64,000 nucleotides of DNA from Limnochorda sp. LNt. Lineage in GTDB: Bacteria; Bacillota; Limnochordia; Limnochordales; Geochordaceae. The notes below the pieces were generated by a model, which worked only from the letters and a program-made list of their open reading frames with translations, had not been told where the DNA came from and searched no databases. Shown in pieces: positions 8,373-16,454 of this stretch. Where the stretch lies: positions 496,001 through 560,000 of the forward strand of contig NZ_CP141614.1 of assembly GCF_035593265.1 (NCBI RefSeq), in the 5' to 3' direction. The stretch's first letter is position 1; each line of letters starts with the position of its first letter. The position numbers were made by a program, and so were the translations under genes.

Positions 8373-9335
8373 GTGCAGCGCAGGCTGCTTCCCCTCATGC
8401 TGATGGTCTCGCTCGTGTCGATCGGGCTGGCCGGCGATGATGCGCTCCACGCGGCCGCCTATCCGACCAAGCCGATCACTCTCATCGTCGCCTACGGGGC
8501 GGGCGGCGGCACGGACGTGACGGCGAGGCTGCTGGCCAGCTCGCTCCAAAGAGCGCTCGGCCAGCCGGTCATCGTGACCAACGTCACCGGCGGGGGCGGC
8601 TGGCTCGGCTGGGGTCGGCTGGCCCAGTCCGCTCCGGATGGCTACACCATCGGCTACATCAACGTGCCCAACATGTTCGCCGGCTACCTGGATCCCCAGA
8701 TCGGGCGCAAGGAGAGCCTGGAGAGCTTCGTCACCATCATGAACCACGTCACGGACCCCGGGGTCTGGATCGTCCGCCCGGACAGCCCGCTTCGTTCGGT
8801 CGGGGACGTCATCTCGTCGCTACGGCAGCGTCCGGGCGGACTGGTCATCGCCGCCCACGGCTACGGCGGGGACGACCACCTCGGCGTCCTGCAAGTCGAG
8901 AAGCGGTACGGGGTGCGGTTCAGCGTCATCCACAATGACAGCACGGCCGTGAGCATCTCGCAGCTCCTAGGGGGCCACGTCGACATCGTCGGGGCCAACG
9001 TGGGCGAGGTGACGAGCCTCATCCGACAGGGCGAGGTCAGAGCCTTGGGAGTCGCCTGGCGCGAGCGGTCGCCGTTCCTGCCGGACGTCCCGACGTTCAG
9101 GGAGCAGGGGTACGACGTCATCTACTTCGTCGGGCGAGGGATCGCGGCTCCTGCCGGCACGCCACCGGACATCGTGGGAGTCCTGACTGCCGCGCTGGAG
9201 CGGGCGGTCGCGGATCCCGAGCACCTCCGTCGTCTGGAGGAACTGGGCTTGCAGCTCGACACCATGCGAGGTGCCGAGTATCAGCGCTTCCTCAAGGAGA
9301 ACGAGCAGATGGTCAAGGACCTGATGGGGTGGTGA
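8373..9335 (+). CDS. Tripartite tricarboxylate transporter solute-binding protein, TctC/Bug family
   Basis: A 320-residue secreted binding protein with a hydrophobic signal peptide (LLPLMLMVSLVSIGLAG) and the Bug-family opening YPTKPITLIVAYGAGGGTD that forms the ligand loop. GPVIVTN-like and LGVAWRERSPFLPDVPTF segments are also typical. Three starts are possible: ATG 8304, ATG 8364 and GTG 8373. The AAGGAGG at 8356-8362 is 10 nt from the GTG but only 1 nt from ATG 8364, so GTG 8373 is preferred. A strong stem-loop follows the stop codon. Natural ligands of Bug proteins are carboxylates, nicotinate, or sulfolactate in SlcHFG-type systems. Confidence 0.88.
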   Translation: MQRRLLPLMLMVSLVSIGLAGDDALHAAAYPTKPITLIVAYGAGGGTDVTARLLASSLQRALGQPVIVTNVTGGGGWLGWGRLAQSAPDGYTIGYINVPNMFAGYLDPQIGRKESLESFVTIMNHVTDPGVWIVRPDSPLRSVGDVISSLRQRPGGLVIAAHGYGGDDHLGVLQVEKRYGVRFSVIHNDSTAVSISQLLGGHVDIVGANVGEVTSLIRQGEVRALGVAWRERSPFLPDVPTFREQGYDVIYFVGRGIAAPAGTPPDIVGVLTAALERAVADPEHLRRLEELGLQLDTMRGAEYQRFLKENEQMVKDLMGW

Positions 9336-9346
9336 GCCCCTCGGCG

Positions 9347-9372
9347 GGGGGCGGCGCGCAAAGGCCGCCCCC
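9347..9372 (+). promoter_or_regulatory. GC stem-loop directly after the TctC gene
   Basis: Arms GGGGGCGGC (9347-9355) and GCCGCCCCC (9364-9372) pair perfectly around an 8-nt loop, beginning 11 nt after the TctC stop. Only two T residues follow, so it is not a classic terminator. Hairpins at this place often protect the 3' end of binding-protein mRNA or cause partial termination, so that the binding protein is made in excess of the permease. Confidence 0.6.
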
Positions 9373-9419
9373 TTGCCGTGAGTACGACGCGGGGCCGCTG
9401 AGAAGGGAGCGAGGCTGGC

Positions 9420-9854
9420 GTGGAGGCGGCCGTCAACGTCGGGCTGGTGGCGGCGAGCATCGTGCTGTACCGGATCTCCCTCGGGTTTCCCCTGGGCTCG
9501 GGGATCTTCCCGAGAGTGTTGCTGTTGAGCCTGCTGCTGCTGTGCGGGGCCAACCTGGTGCGACTCGCGCGGAGCGGGCCGATGCGCAGGCGTACCGGAC
9601 CGGCGCGCGGTCCCGTGTCCCCGGACCGGCTGACGCCCCTCGCCCAGTACCTGGCGATCGTCTTGTACGTCCTGGCCATCCACCGGCTGGGCTTCTTCAC
9701 CAGCACGGCCGCCTTCGTGGTCAGCAGCATGGCCCTGCTGGGGGCGCGAGGGCGCTCGGCCTACGCGCTGACCACCCTGGCCCTCGTCGCTGCCCTCTAC
9801 GTCATCTTCGTGCTGCAGTTCAGGGTGCCGCTGCCCCGAGGAGCTCTGCTGTAG
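9420..9854 (+). CDS. Tripartite tricarboxylate transporter small permease, TctB family
   Basis: A 144-residue protein with four predicted membrane segments: one near residues 5-20, one at 28-48, a pair around residues 78-115 and a last one around 118-138. This matches the small TctB subunit in size and topology. TctB is poorly conserved, so the call rests on topology and on position next to TctA and TctC. GTG start at 9420 with GAAGGGAGCGAGG upstream. It is the last gene of the rightward cluster and ends 15 nt from the converging stop of the next gene. Confidence 0.8.
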   Translation: MEAAVNVGLVAASIVLYRISLGFPLGSGIFPRVLLLSLLLLCGANLVRLARSGPMRRRTGPARGPVSPDRLTPLAQYLAIVLYVLAIHRLGFFTSTAAFVVSSMALLGARGRSAYALTTLALVAALYVIFVLQFRVPLPRGALL

Positions 9855-9869
9855 GGCCCCTGGCAGGCA

Positions 9870-12466
9870 TCAGCGCCGGGCCGCCAGGGCCTCGCGTGCC
9901 GCCACCAGCCGCTCCCAGCGCCCCGGATCCAGCGGCCGGTCGAAGCTGCGCAGCTCGGCCAGCCGGAAGCCGTGGCGGCGGGCCAGCTCCTGCATCCAGC
10001 GGATGGTCTCGATGGTGAGGTCGGCGCCCAGGCTCGTGTGCTGGTAGTGGTGCTCCAGCGCCAGCATGATGGTCTCCGACATGCAGGCGTAGGCCAGGCC
10101 GCGCTCGTAGCCGAAGTGCCAGCCGAAGTCGGGCCGCCCCGGCACCTCGATGACGCCGCCGTCGATGACCAGCACGTCGGGCCGCTCGGCGTCGACGCGG
10201 CGGCTGACGTTGGGCGGCCGCGACATGTCGCAGACCACGGCGCCGGGCGCCAGCATCTCGGGCGTGATGAACTCGTCGGCGGAGTTGGTGGCCACCACCA
10301 CCAGTGGCGCCCGCCGCAGGGCCGAGGCGGCGTCGGTCGTCAGCGCCAGCGCCGGCGGCTCCCGCCCCGCCTCCAGGGCCGCCCGGCGCACCTCGTCGGC
10401 CACCTGCTCCAGCCTCGCCAGAGCCCTGGCCCCCGACCCCGGGTTGCCCACCAGGTCCAGGCCCCCCACATGGGGCGCCAGCAGCAGGGCGGTGGCCCTC
10501 CCGATGGAGCCGCCGGCTCCCACCACGGCGGCACGGCTGGCGGGCAGGTCGATGCCGACCCGCCGGGCCCCCTCGACCAGCGCCTCCATGGCGGCTGCCA
10601 CGGTGTAACTGTTGCCCGTCGTCAGCGCTACCCCGAGGTCCGTCAGGTGCAGCCCGCCCCGCGAGGCGATGGCGGTGTAGGCGCCCAGCCCCACGATGCG
10701 GGCCCCCCGGTCACGCGCCAGCGCCACCGCCTGGCGGATCACCGCCAGGATCTCGTGGCGGCTCTGCGTGAGGATCTGCCGGGTCGTGCGGGGCACCACC
10801 ACGAACTCCCCGTACGCCCGCCTCCCGGCCGCCGAGACCACCCGCGTGCGCCCGATGACGAAGGGCTCCAAGAGCTCGTTGAAGCGGTCGGCCAGGCGCT
10901 CCACCTCGTCGGGCGTGAGCCCCTCGAGGGCCACGTCGAACTCGGGATAGTTGCCCAGATCCAGCGGGTGCACCAGGAAGGCGAAGCGGCCCTCCTCGGC
11001 GTCGCCGTCGGGCTGCACCACCGTCGCACCCGCCCCCGCCGCCGCTCGCGCCGTGGCCGTGGTCGGGGCGGCAGCGGCCGCGGGCGCCTGCCGTTGGTGG
11101 CCGTCGCGGTTGGCCGGGGGTCGGCGTCGGCCACCAGGTGGCGTACCAGGGCGTCGGTGCGGCCTTGGGCCACCAGCGCCACGACCCGCTCGATGGACGC
11201 CAGCGCCTGGCGACACTGCTCCTCGCTCACGATGAGGGGCGGCTCGATGCGGATGACGCTCTGCCCGTTGAGGGTGGGGGCCACCCGCAGGCCCTCGACG
11301 TCCAGCAGGTAGCTGGCGATGACCGGCGTCAGCATCTCCTGCTCCGCCATCACCGGCAGCAGCGTACCCGGCCCGTACGCCGCGAAGGCCTCCCGGCCCA
11401 CCCGGAAGTCGATGCCCAGCATCAGCCCCCGCCCCCGCACCTCCCCGATGACGTGGGGGTAGCGCCGGGCCAGCGCCTGGAGCCCCTCCATCAGCTGGCG
11501 GCCCCGCTCCTGGACGTGGCGCAGCAGGCTCCCGTCGTCACGCGTCAGCCACTCCAGCGCGGCCAGGCCCGCCCGGCAGGCGAGGGCCCCGCCCGCGAAG
11601 GTGGAGGAGTGCTTGAGCGCGAAGTCGTCGTTGTAGGCGACGTCGTTGGCCAGGCAGGCGCCGATGGGCACGAGCCCGCCACCGAGGGCCTTGGCCAGCG
11701 TCATGACGTCGGGCACGACGCCCTCCTCCTCGCAGGCGAAGAGCCGGCCCGTCCGCCCCAGGCCCGACTGGATCTCGTCGAGGATGAGCAACACGCCGTG
11801 ACGGGCCGTCAGCTCCCGCGCTGCCCGCAGGTAGCCGGGAGGCGGCACCACGATGCCCCCCTCGCCTTGGATGGGCTCCAGGATGAGGGCGGCGTAGCGG
11901 CTGCCATCCTGCTCCAGCGCCTGCTCCAATGCCGCCACGTCGCCGTACGGCACGAAGTCGAACCCCTCCACCGGCGCCCCGAAGGGCGTCTGGTAGGCCG
12001 GTCGGCCCGTGGCCGACAGCGCCCCCAGGGTCTTGCCGTGAAAGCCGTTGTGAGCCGCCAGGATGCGGGGGCGCCCCGTGGCGGAGCGGCACATCTTGAT
12101 GGCCGCCTCGACCGCCTCGGCGCCCGAGTTGGTGAAGGTGACGTACCGCAGCCCCCGCGGCGCGATCTGCACCAACCGCTCGGCCAGCTCGCCGGCCGCC
12201 TCCAGGTAGGAGGGCTGCACGAAGCTGGGCTCGCCACGAGCCTCCACGGCTCGCAGCGCCTCCCAGATGGGCGACGGGTTGTAGCCGAAGGGCAGGGCCC
12301 CGTAGTTGGCGATGAAGTCCAGGTAGCGGCGTCCCTGATGGTCCCAGAGCCACGCCCCCTCCCCGCGCACGAAGCGCCGGTCCATGCGCAGCCGCTCGAG
12401 CAGCTCTGCCAGCGGCGGGTTGACGAAGCGTGCGAAGGGATGCGACGGGGCCGATCCGATGCCCAT
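9870..12466 (-). CDS. Class III aminotransferase fused to amino-acid/acyl-ACP-type dehydrogenase (frameshift in this sequence)
   Basis: Transcribed leftward from ATG 12466 (GGAGGG 5 nt upstream). The first about 460 residues form a PLP aminotransferase of class III: TFTNSGAEAVEAAIK, LILDEIQSGLGRTGRLFA and the PLP lysine in MTLAKALGGGL. The last about 380 residues, in another frame, form a COG5322-like dehydrogenase with FAFLVHPLDLGNYPEF, VVGAGGSIGRATALLL and VVVATNSADEFI. The frame must change by one base at about 11090-11135, inside a Pro/Ala-rich linker next to a C5 run. Neither half has its own start or stop at the junction, so one chain of about 865 residues is likely. The substrate is unknown; a 2- or omega-amino acid is plausible. 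Confidence 0.78.
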
Positions 12467-12516
12467 GAGGTCCCTCCATGTCCGGGAGACGGTCTCCCTC
12501 GAATGCTGTGCGCAGT

Positions 12517-12538
12517 GTGTGCACAAACCTGTGCACAC
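12517..12538. promoter_or_regulatory. Operator-like inverted repeat between promoter and aminotransferase gene
   Basis: Perfect 9-bp arms GTGTGCACA (12517-12525) and TGTGCACAC (12530-12538) around AACC. Each arm contains the self-complementary TGTGCACA. The site starts about 12 nt downstream of the -10 box of the leftward promoter, so a bound protein would block transcription start. It is likely a repressor site for the aminotransferase/dehydrogenase gene. Confidence 0.6.
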
Positions 12539-12549
12539 GTCACAGGGGC

Positions 12550-12578
12550 ATTATAGCCCGGCGCCTCGGGCGGCGCAA
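12550..12578 (-). promoter_or_regulatory. Sigma-A type promoter of the aminotransferase gene
   Basis: Reading leftward: TTGCGC at 12578-12573, a 17-nt spacer, then TATAAT at 12555-12550. The -10 box is a perfect consensus and the spacing is ideal. It lies about 84 nt upstream of the start codon, with the inverted repeat at 12517-12538 over the initially transcribed region. Confidence 0.65.
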
Positions 12579-12650
12579 CGGCCTGCTTGCCCGGCGGGGC
12601 ACGGCCGCGGTAACCTAGCCCCGAAACCATTGCGAAAGGCAGGGTCCTGC

Positions 12651-13616
12651 TTGCCGGGCAGCTTGCCCCACAACGAGGCGTGGCTGTGGATCCCGTTCGT
12701 CGTGATGGTGTCGGTGGCGCTGGCGGTCGACCTGGGCGTCTTCAACCGCAAGGCTCACGTGCCGTCCACGCGTGAGGCCGCGGCGTGGACGGCCGTCTGG
12801 ATCTTGCTGGCCTTCATCTTCAACGGGCTGGTCTATCTGTGGGTGGGCTCGCAGAAGGCCCTGGAGTTCCTGGCCGGGTACCTGGTCGAGAAGTCGCTGA
12901 GCGTCGACAACCTCTTCGTCTTCCTGATGATCTTCAGCTACTTCTCGGTGCCGGCCCGGTTCCAGCACCGGGTGCTCTTCTGGGGCATCCTGGGCGCCGT
13001 CATCATCCGGGGCATCTTCGTGGCGGCAGGGGCGGCGCTGTTATCCTCCTTCCACTGGGTGGCCTACCTCTTCGGCGCCTTCCTGGTCTACACGGGCCTC
13101 AAGATGGCGTTGGGCAAGGAGCGGGCCGTCGAGCCCGAGCACAATCCCGTCTTCCGGTTCGTGCGGCGCTTCCTGCCGGTGGTCTCCGAGTATCGCGGAC
13201 AAGCCTTCGTCGTACGGGAGGGCGGGCGCCGGCTGGCCACGCCGCTTCTGCTGGTGCTCATCTTCGTCGAGCTGACCGACGTCGTCTTCGCCATCGACTC
13301 GGTGCCGGCCGTCTTCGGCATCACCTCGGATCCCTTCATCGTCTACACGTCCAACATCTTCGCCATCCTGGGCCTGCGGGCGCTCTACTTCCTGCTGGCC
13401 GGGATCATGCCCATGTTCAGGTACCTCAAGTACGCGCTCTCCCTGATCCTGGCGTTCGTAGGCGGCAAGATGCTCGCGGCCGACGTGGTGCACGTGCCCA
13501 TCACCGTGTCGCTGGGCGTCATCTTCGGCCTGCTGGCGGCGGCGGTCCTGGCCTCGGTGGTGGTGCCGGCACCCCAGCCCGAGGCCGAGGCCCGGGAGCA
13601 GGCCAAGACCGCCTGA
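12651..13616 (+). CDS. TerC family membrane protein (Alx/TerC, metal homeostasis)
   Basis: A 321-residue membrane protein with about seven to nine helices. The conserved acidic signatures EKSLSVDNLFVF (about residue 80) and ELTDVVFAIDSVPAVFGIT (about residue 208) are both present; these acidic residues are thought to handle Mn(II) or other divalent cations. The N-terminal WLWIPF segment and VDLGVFNRKAHV fit the family start. No ATG precedes these, so TTG 12651 (AAAGGCAGGG upstream) is taken; TTG 12663 is possible. I looked for a manganese (yybP-ykoY) riboswitch in the short upstream gap and did not recognise one. Confidence 0.85.
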   Translation: MPGSLPHNEAWLWIPFVVMVSVALAVDLGVFNRKAHVPSTREAAAWTAVWILLAFIFNGLVYLWVGSQKALEFLAGYLVEKSLSVDNLFVFLMIFSYFSVPARFQHRVLFWGILGAVIIRGIFVAAGAALLSSFHWVAYLFGAFLVYTGLKMALGKERAVEPEHNPVFRFVRRFLPVVSEYRGQAFVVREGGRRLATPLLLVLIFVELTDVVFAIDSVPAVFGITSDPFIVYTSNIFAILGLRALYFLLAGIMPMFRYLKYALSLILAFVGGKMLAADVVHVPITVSLGVIFGLLAAAVLASVVVPAPQPEAEAREQAKTA

Positions 13617-13642
13617 CGCTGCACCACCTGACGCTGCACCAC
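13613..13642. repeat. Two tandem copies of a 15-bp unit at the TerC stop
   Basis: CTGACGCTGCACCAC occurs at 13613-13627 and again at 13628-13642. The first copy contains the TerC stop codon. It fills the short gap before the converging stop of the protease gene and is probably a local slippage duplication. Confidence 0.6.
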
Positions 13643-13644
13643 GC

Positions 13645-14505
13645 TCATCGGGGCCGGCCGTCCCGGGGGCGATGCCCCGGCAGCCGGTCCCCGTACGGCA
13701 TCGGGATGTACTGGACGGTCGGCCGGCGCTGGGCCGGCTGCGGGAAGAGGTCCATCAGCTCGTACACCTCGGGCGGCATGTCGTCGGAGACGGGCAGGCC
13801 GAGCTCCTTGGCCTGCTCGTATGTGATAGGGTAGTCGTGCGTCCACCGTCCGCTCCCCAGGGCGTCGGCCAGGCGCTCGGCCTTGTCGGGGGGCATCCCG
13901 TTGGCCGTGGTGAGGCGGATGATGAGATCGCGCACCTGGGCCAGCGCTTTGCGAGCGGTCTGCGCCAGGATGAGGGTCTGATCGTCGATCTCGCTGGGCG
14001 GCTTCATCTCCACCACCTTGAGGATGTCGGCGGCGGCGAAGCTGCCGATCTGGGGGTCGACGGGGCCCAGCACGGCGTTGGGATCCATCACCACCTCGTC
14101 GGCCGCCAGGGCCAGCAGGGTGCCGCCCGACATGGCATAGTGGGGGATGAAGACCGTCACCTTGCCCTCCCGGTTGACCAGGGCGTGCGCGATCTGCTCG
14201 GTGGCCAGCACCAGCCCCCCGGGCGTGTGGAGGATGAGGTCGATGGGCATGTCGGGTGGCGTCAGCTTGATGGCCCGCAGGATCTGCTCGGAGTCGTTGA
14301 TGTCGATGTAGCGAGCCAGCGGGATGCCCAGCAGCGCCACCTGCTCCTGGCGGTGGATCAGGGTGATGACCCGGCTGTGACGGCGGGCCTCCAGCCGCCG
14401 GATGGCCCGGATGCGATGCGCCTCGAGTTGACGCTGGCGCCAGACCGGCGAGAGGGATGAGATGAGCAAGAAGATCCAAAACAGATCGAAGAGTCCGAAG
14501 GTCAT
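13645..14505 (-). CDS. SDH family Clp-fold serine protease, membrane anchored
   Basis: A 286-residue protein of PF01972 (ClpP/SppA-like crotonase-fold serine proteases). An N-terminal hydrophobic helix (GLFDLFWIFLLISSL) anchors it. The fold is seen in DLILHTPGGLVLATEQIAHA near residue 97. YAMSGGTLLALAADEVVMD near residue 128 holds the serine nucleophile and the oxyanion segment, and VLGPVDPQIG follows. Relatives are membrane quality-control proteases, often next to NfeD-like proteins, which are absent here. ATG 14505 has AAAGGGG 8 nt upstream. It diverges from the ExoD-like gene. Confidence 0.83.
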   Translation of the reverse strand: MTFGLFDLFWIFLLISSLSPVWRQRQLEAHRIRAIRRLEARRHSRVITLIHRQEQVALLGIPLARYIDINDSEQILRAIKLTPPDMPIDLILHTPGGLVLATEQIAHALVNREGKVTVFIPHYAMSGGTLLALAADEVVMDPNAVLGPVDPQIGSFAAADILKVVEMKPPSEIDDQTLILAQTARKALAQVRDLIIRLTTANGMPPDKAERLADALGSGRWTHDYPITYEQAKELGLPVSDDMPPEVYELMDLFPQPAQRRPTVQYIPMPYGDRLPGHRPRDGRPR

Positions 14506-14627
14506 GGGGACAACCCCTTTCGTCGCCCCGATGGCCGACCCTGGCCGCTGCGGCCGAGTCGTGGGGCACATTTCGGGGCGGACGGGGCCGCCGCCTGCCT
14601 CGTCGACGCCCGAGGGGCGGATGCGGC

Positions 14628-15251
14628 GTGGCTGATGCAGGCGATCGCCCCGCCTCCGTCGCCGAGCGGCTCCGTCGGCGCCTCAAGGAGGCGGGTCCCG
14701 GCGGGCCACCGCTGACGCTGGGCGAGGTGGTGGATCTGTCGCGCGAGCATGGCTTCGGCCTTCTCTTCGCGGCGCTGGCGCTGCCGACCCTGGTGCCCGT
14801 CCTGCCCCCGGGCACGGCCGCCTTCATCGGGCTGCTGTTCGCGGGGCTGGGGCTGCAGCGGGTCTTCGGCCTGCAGCACCCGTGGCTGCCCGCCCGGCTG
14901 CGCCGGCTCACGCTGAGCCCGCAGGCGGCGCGCTTCATGGACGAGCGGGTCATCCCTATCCTGGCCCGCTTCGAGCGCTCGTCGCGCGGGCGGTTGGGGC
15001 TGGTGGCGACGGAGCCGCTGTTTCGGGCCGCGGCGCTGTCGGTGACCCTGCTGGGGCTGCTGATGGTGACGCCGCTGCCCTTCTTCAACACGCTGCCGGC
15101 GCTGCTGGTGCTCATGGTGGGCATCGGCTTCCTGCGCCGGGATGGGGTCTACATCCTGCTGGGGATGGCGGTCGGCTACCTGCTGGTGGCTGTCGTCGTC
15201 GGACTGCTGGCGGCGGGGTTGCTGGCCATCTCGTCAACGCCGTGGCGATAG
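14628..15251 (+). CDS. ExoD family membrane protein
   Basis: A 207-residue protein of PF06055 (exopolysaccharide synthesis ExoD). Family features are the N-terminal SVAERLRRRLKEAG helix, LTLGEVVDLSREHGFGLLF, then LPTLVPVLPPGTAAFIGL and a C-terminal pair of membrane helices. ExoD proteins affect exopolysaccharide production in rhizobia, but the biochemical role is unknown. GTG 14628 has GAGGGGCGG 7 nt upstream. The next gene begins 19 nt after its stop, so both may share a transcript. Confidence 0.8.
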   Translation: MADAGDRPASVAERLRRRLKEAGPGGPPLTLGEVVDLSREHGFGLLFAALALPTLVPVLPPGTAAFIGLLFAGLGLQRVFGLQHPWLPARLRRLTLSPQAARFMDERVIPILARFERSSRGRLGLVATEPLFRAAALSVTLLGLLMVTPLPFFNTLPALLVLMVGIGFLRRDGVYILLGMAVGYLLVAVVVGLLAAGLLAISSTPWR

Positions 15252-15270
15252 GGGAGGGGGCTCGACCGGC

Positions 15271-16350
15271 GTGGCTTCGTATCCCGTCGTGGTGCTGGAG
15301 GGCGACGAGACGGGCCAGGAGCTCCTGGTGGAGGCGCTGCGCGTGCTGCACCCGTCCGTCATCGGGCTGCCTCTGGAGTTTCACACCTTCGACCTGAGCC
15401 TGGCGAACCGCCGCCGCACCCGCAACCAGGTGGTGCTGGAGGCGGCCCAGGCCATGGTGCAGGCGGGCCTGGGGCTCAAGGCGGCCACCATCACCCCCGA
15501 GGGCAAGGACGACGTGGGCAGTCCCAATGCCATCCTGCGGGCCGCCATCGATGGCACCGTCATCGTGCGCACCGGCCGGGTGATCCCCGGTGTGCGGCCC
15601 ATCGCGGGGGTCAACGCGCCCATCAGCGTCATCCGCATGGCGGTGGGCGACGCCTACGGCGCGCGGGAGTGGCGGGAGTCGTCGGGCGGCGACGAGGTGG
15701 CCTTCCGCACCGAGACCATCAGCCGGCGGGTCTGCCGGGCCGTGGCGGAGTTCGCCTTCCTGCAGGCCCGGCGGCTGGGCGGCAAGGTCTTCGGCGGCCC
15801 CAAGTACACGGTGAGCCCCATCTACGAGGGCATGCTCAAGGAGGAGATGGATGCCGCCGCGGCGCGCCACCCCGACGTGCCCTACGATCCGCAGCTCATC
15901 GACGCCACCTACGCGCTGCTGCTCTCCCACACGGGCGAGCCGCTGGTCATCCCTGCCCTCAACCGCGACGGCGACTGCCTCAGCGACCTGGTGCTGCAGA
16001 TGTTCGGCACCATCGCCGGATCGGAGTCGCTGCTGCTGTCGATGGACGACCGCCTGCAGGTCAAGTGCGTCATGGCCGAGGCTCCCCACGGCACGGCCCC
16101 TCGGCTCAAGGGCAAGAACGTCGCCAACCCGCTGGCCATGATCCTGGCGGGAGCGGCGCTCCTGGCCCACCTGCCGGGGGGCGCGGGGCAGCGGGCCTCC
16201 CGGGCCATCTACGAGGGCGCGCTCGAGACCATCCGCGCCGGCATCCGCACCGTGGATTTGGGCGGCCAGGCCAGCACCACCGAGTTTACCGACGCGGTCA
16301 TCGACCGGGTCCGTGCCAAGCTGGAGGTGTGGGAGTCGCTCCGCATCTGA
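15271..16350 (+). CDS. Isocitrate/isopropylmalate dehydrogenase family protein
   Basis: A 359-residue beta-decarboxylating dehydrogenase homologue. It opens VVVLEGDETGQELLVEA, matching the G-D-x-I-G-P/E start of the family. The catalytic Tyr-Lys region is in GGKVFGGPKYTVSPIYEG, and the metal-binding segment NRDGDCLSDLVLQMFGTIAG matches N-x-x-G-D-I-L-S-D. The TITPEGKDDVGSPNAILRAA segment near residue 75 is unlike standard Icd or LeuB and suggests a specialised subfamily. GTG 15271 has GGGGAGGGGG about 9 nt upstream. A true TCA-cycle role is possible but not shown. Confidence 0.83.
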   Translation: MASYPVVVLEGDETGQELLVEALRVLHPSVIGLPLEFHTFDLSLANRRRTRNQVVLEAAQAMVQAGLGLKAATITPEGKDDVGSPNAILRAAIDGTVIVRTGRVIPGVRPIAGVNAPISVIRMAVGDAYGAREWRESSGGDEVAFRTETISRRVCRAVAEFAFLQARRLGGKVFGGPKYTVSPIYEGMLKEEMDAAAARHPDVPYDPQLIDATYALLLSHTGEPLVIPALNRDGDCLSDLVLQMFGTIAGSESLLLSMDDRLQVKCVMAEAPHGTAPRLKGKNVANPLAMILAGAALLAHLPGGAGQRASRAIYEGALETIRAGIRTVDLGGQASTTEFTDAVIDRVRAKLEVWESLRI

Positions 16351-16383
16351 GCGACCGCGGCGCGAGGAGACGGCCCCGGCGCT

Positions 16384-16397
16384 GTGGTATGTACCAC
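16384..16397. promoter_or_regulatory. Perfect 14-bp palindrome upstream of the NagB-like gene
   Basis: GTGGTA-TG-TACCAC is a perfect dyad 57 nt before the NagB-like start codon. It has the GT...AC frame expected for GntR-family operators and shares the 6-2-6 layout with the palindrome at 36189-36202. Confidence 0.55.
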
Positions 16398-16401
16398 TCT
16401 A

Positions 16402-16430
16402 GGGGGCGCCCGGCGGCCCGGGGCGCCCCC
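16402..16430 (+). promoter_or_regulatory. GC stem-loop in the leader of the NagB-like gene
   Basis: Arms GGGGGCGCC (16402-16410) and GGCGCCCCC (16422-16430) pair perfectly over an 11-nt loop, ending 24 nt before the start codon. There is no T-run. It may end transcription from the upstream dehydrogenase gene or shape the leader of the NagB-like mRNA. Confidence 0.5.
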
Positions 16431-16454
16431 AAAGCCGGATGGGAGCGTTGCCTC

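Noticed and set aside
12556-12650. Manganese (yybP-ykoY) riboswitch before TerC
   Set aside because: TerC genes often carry one, but this leader is only about 95 nt and I could not find the conserved paired elements.
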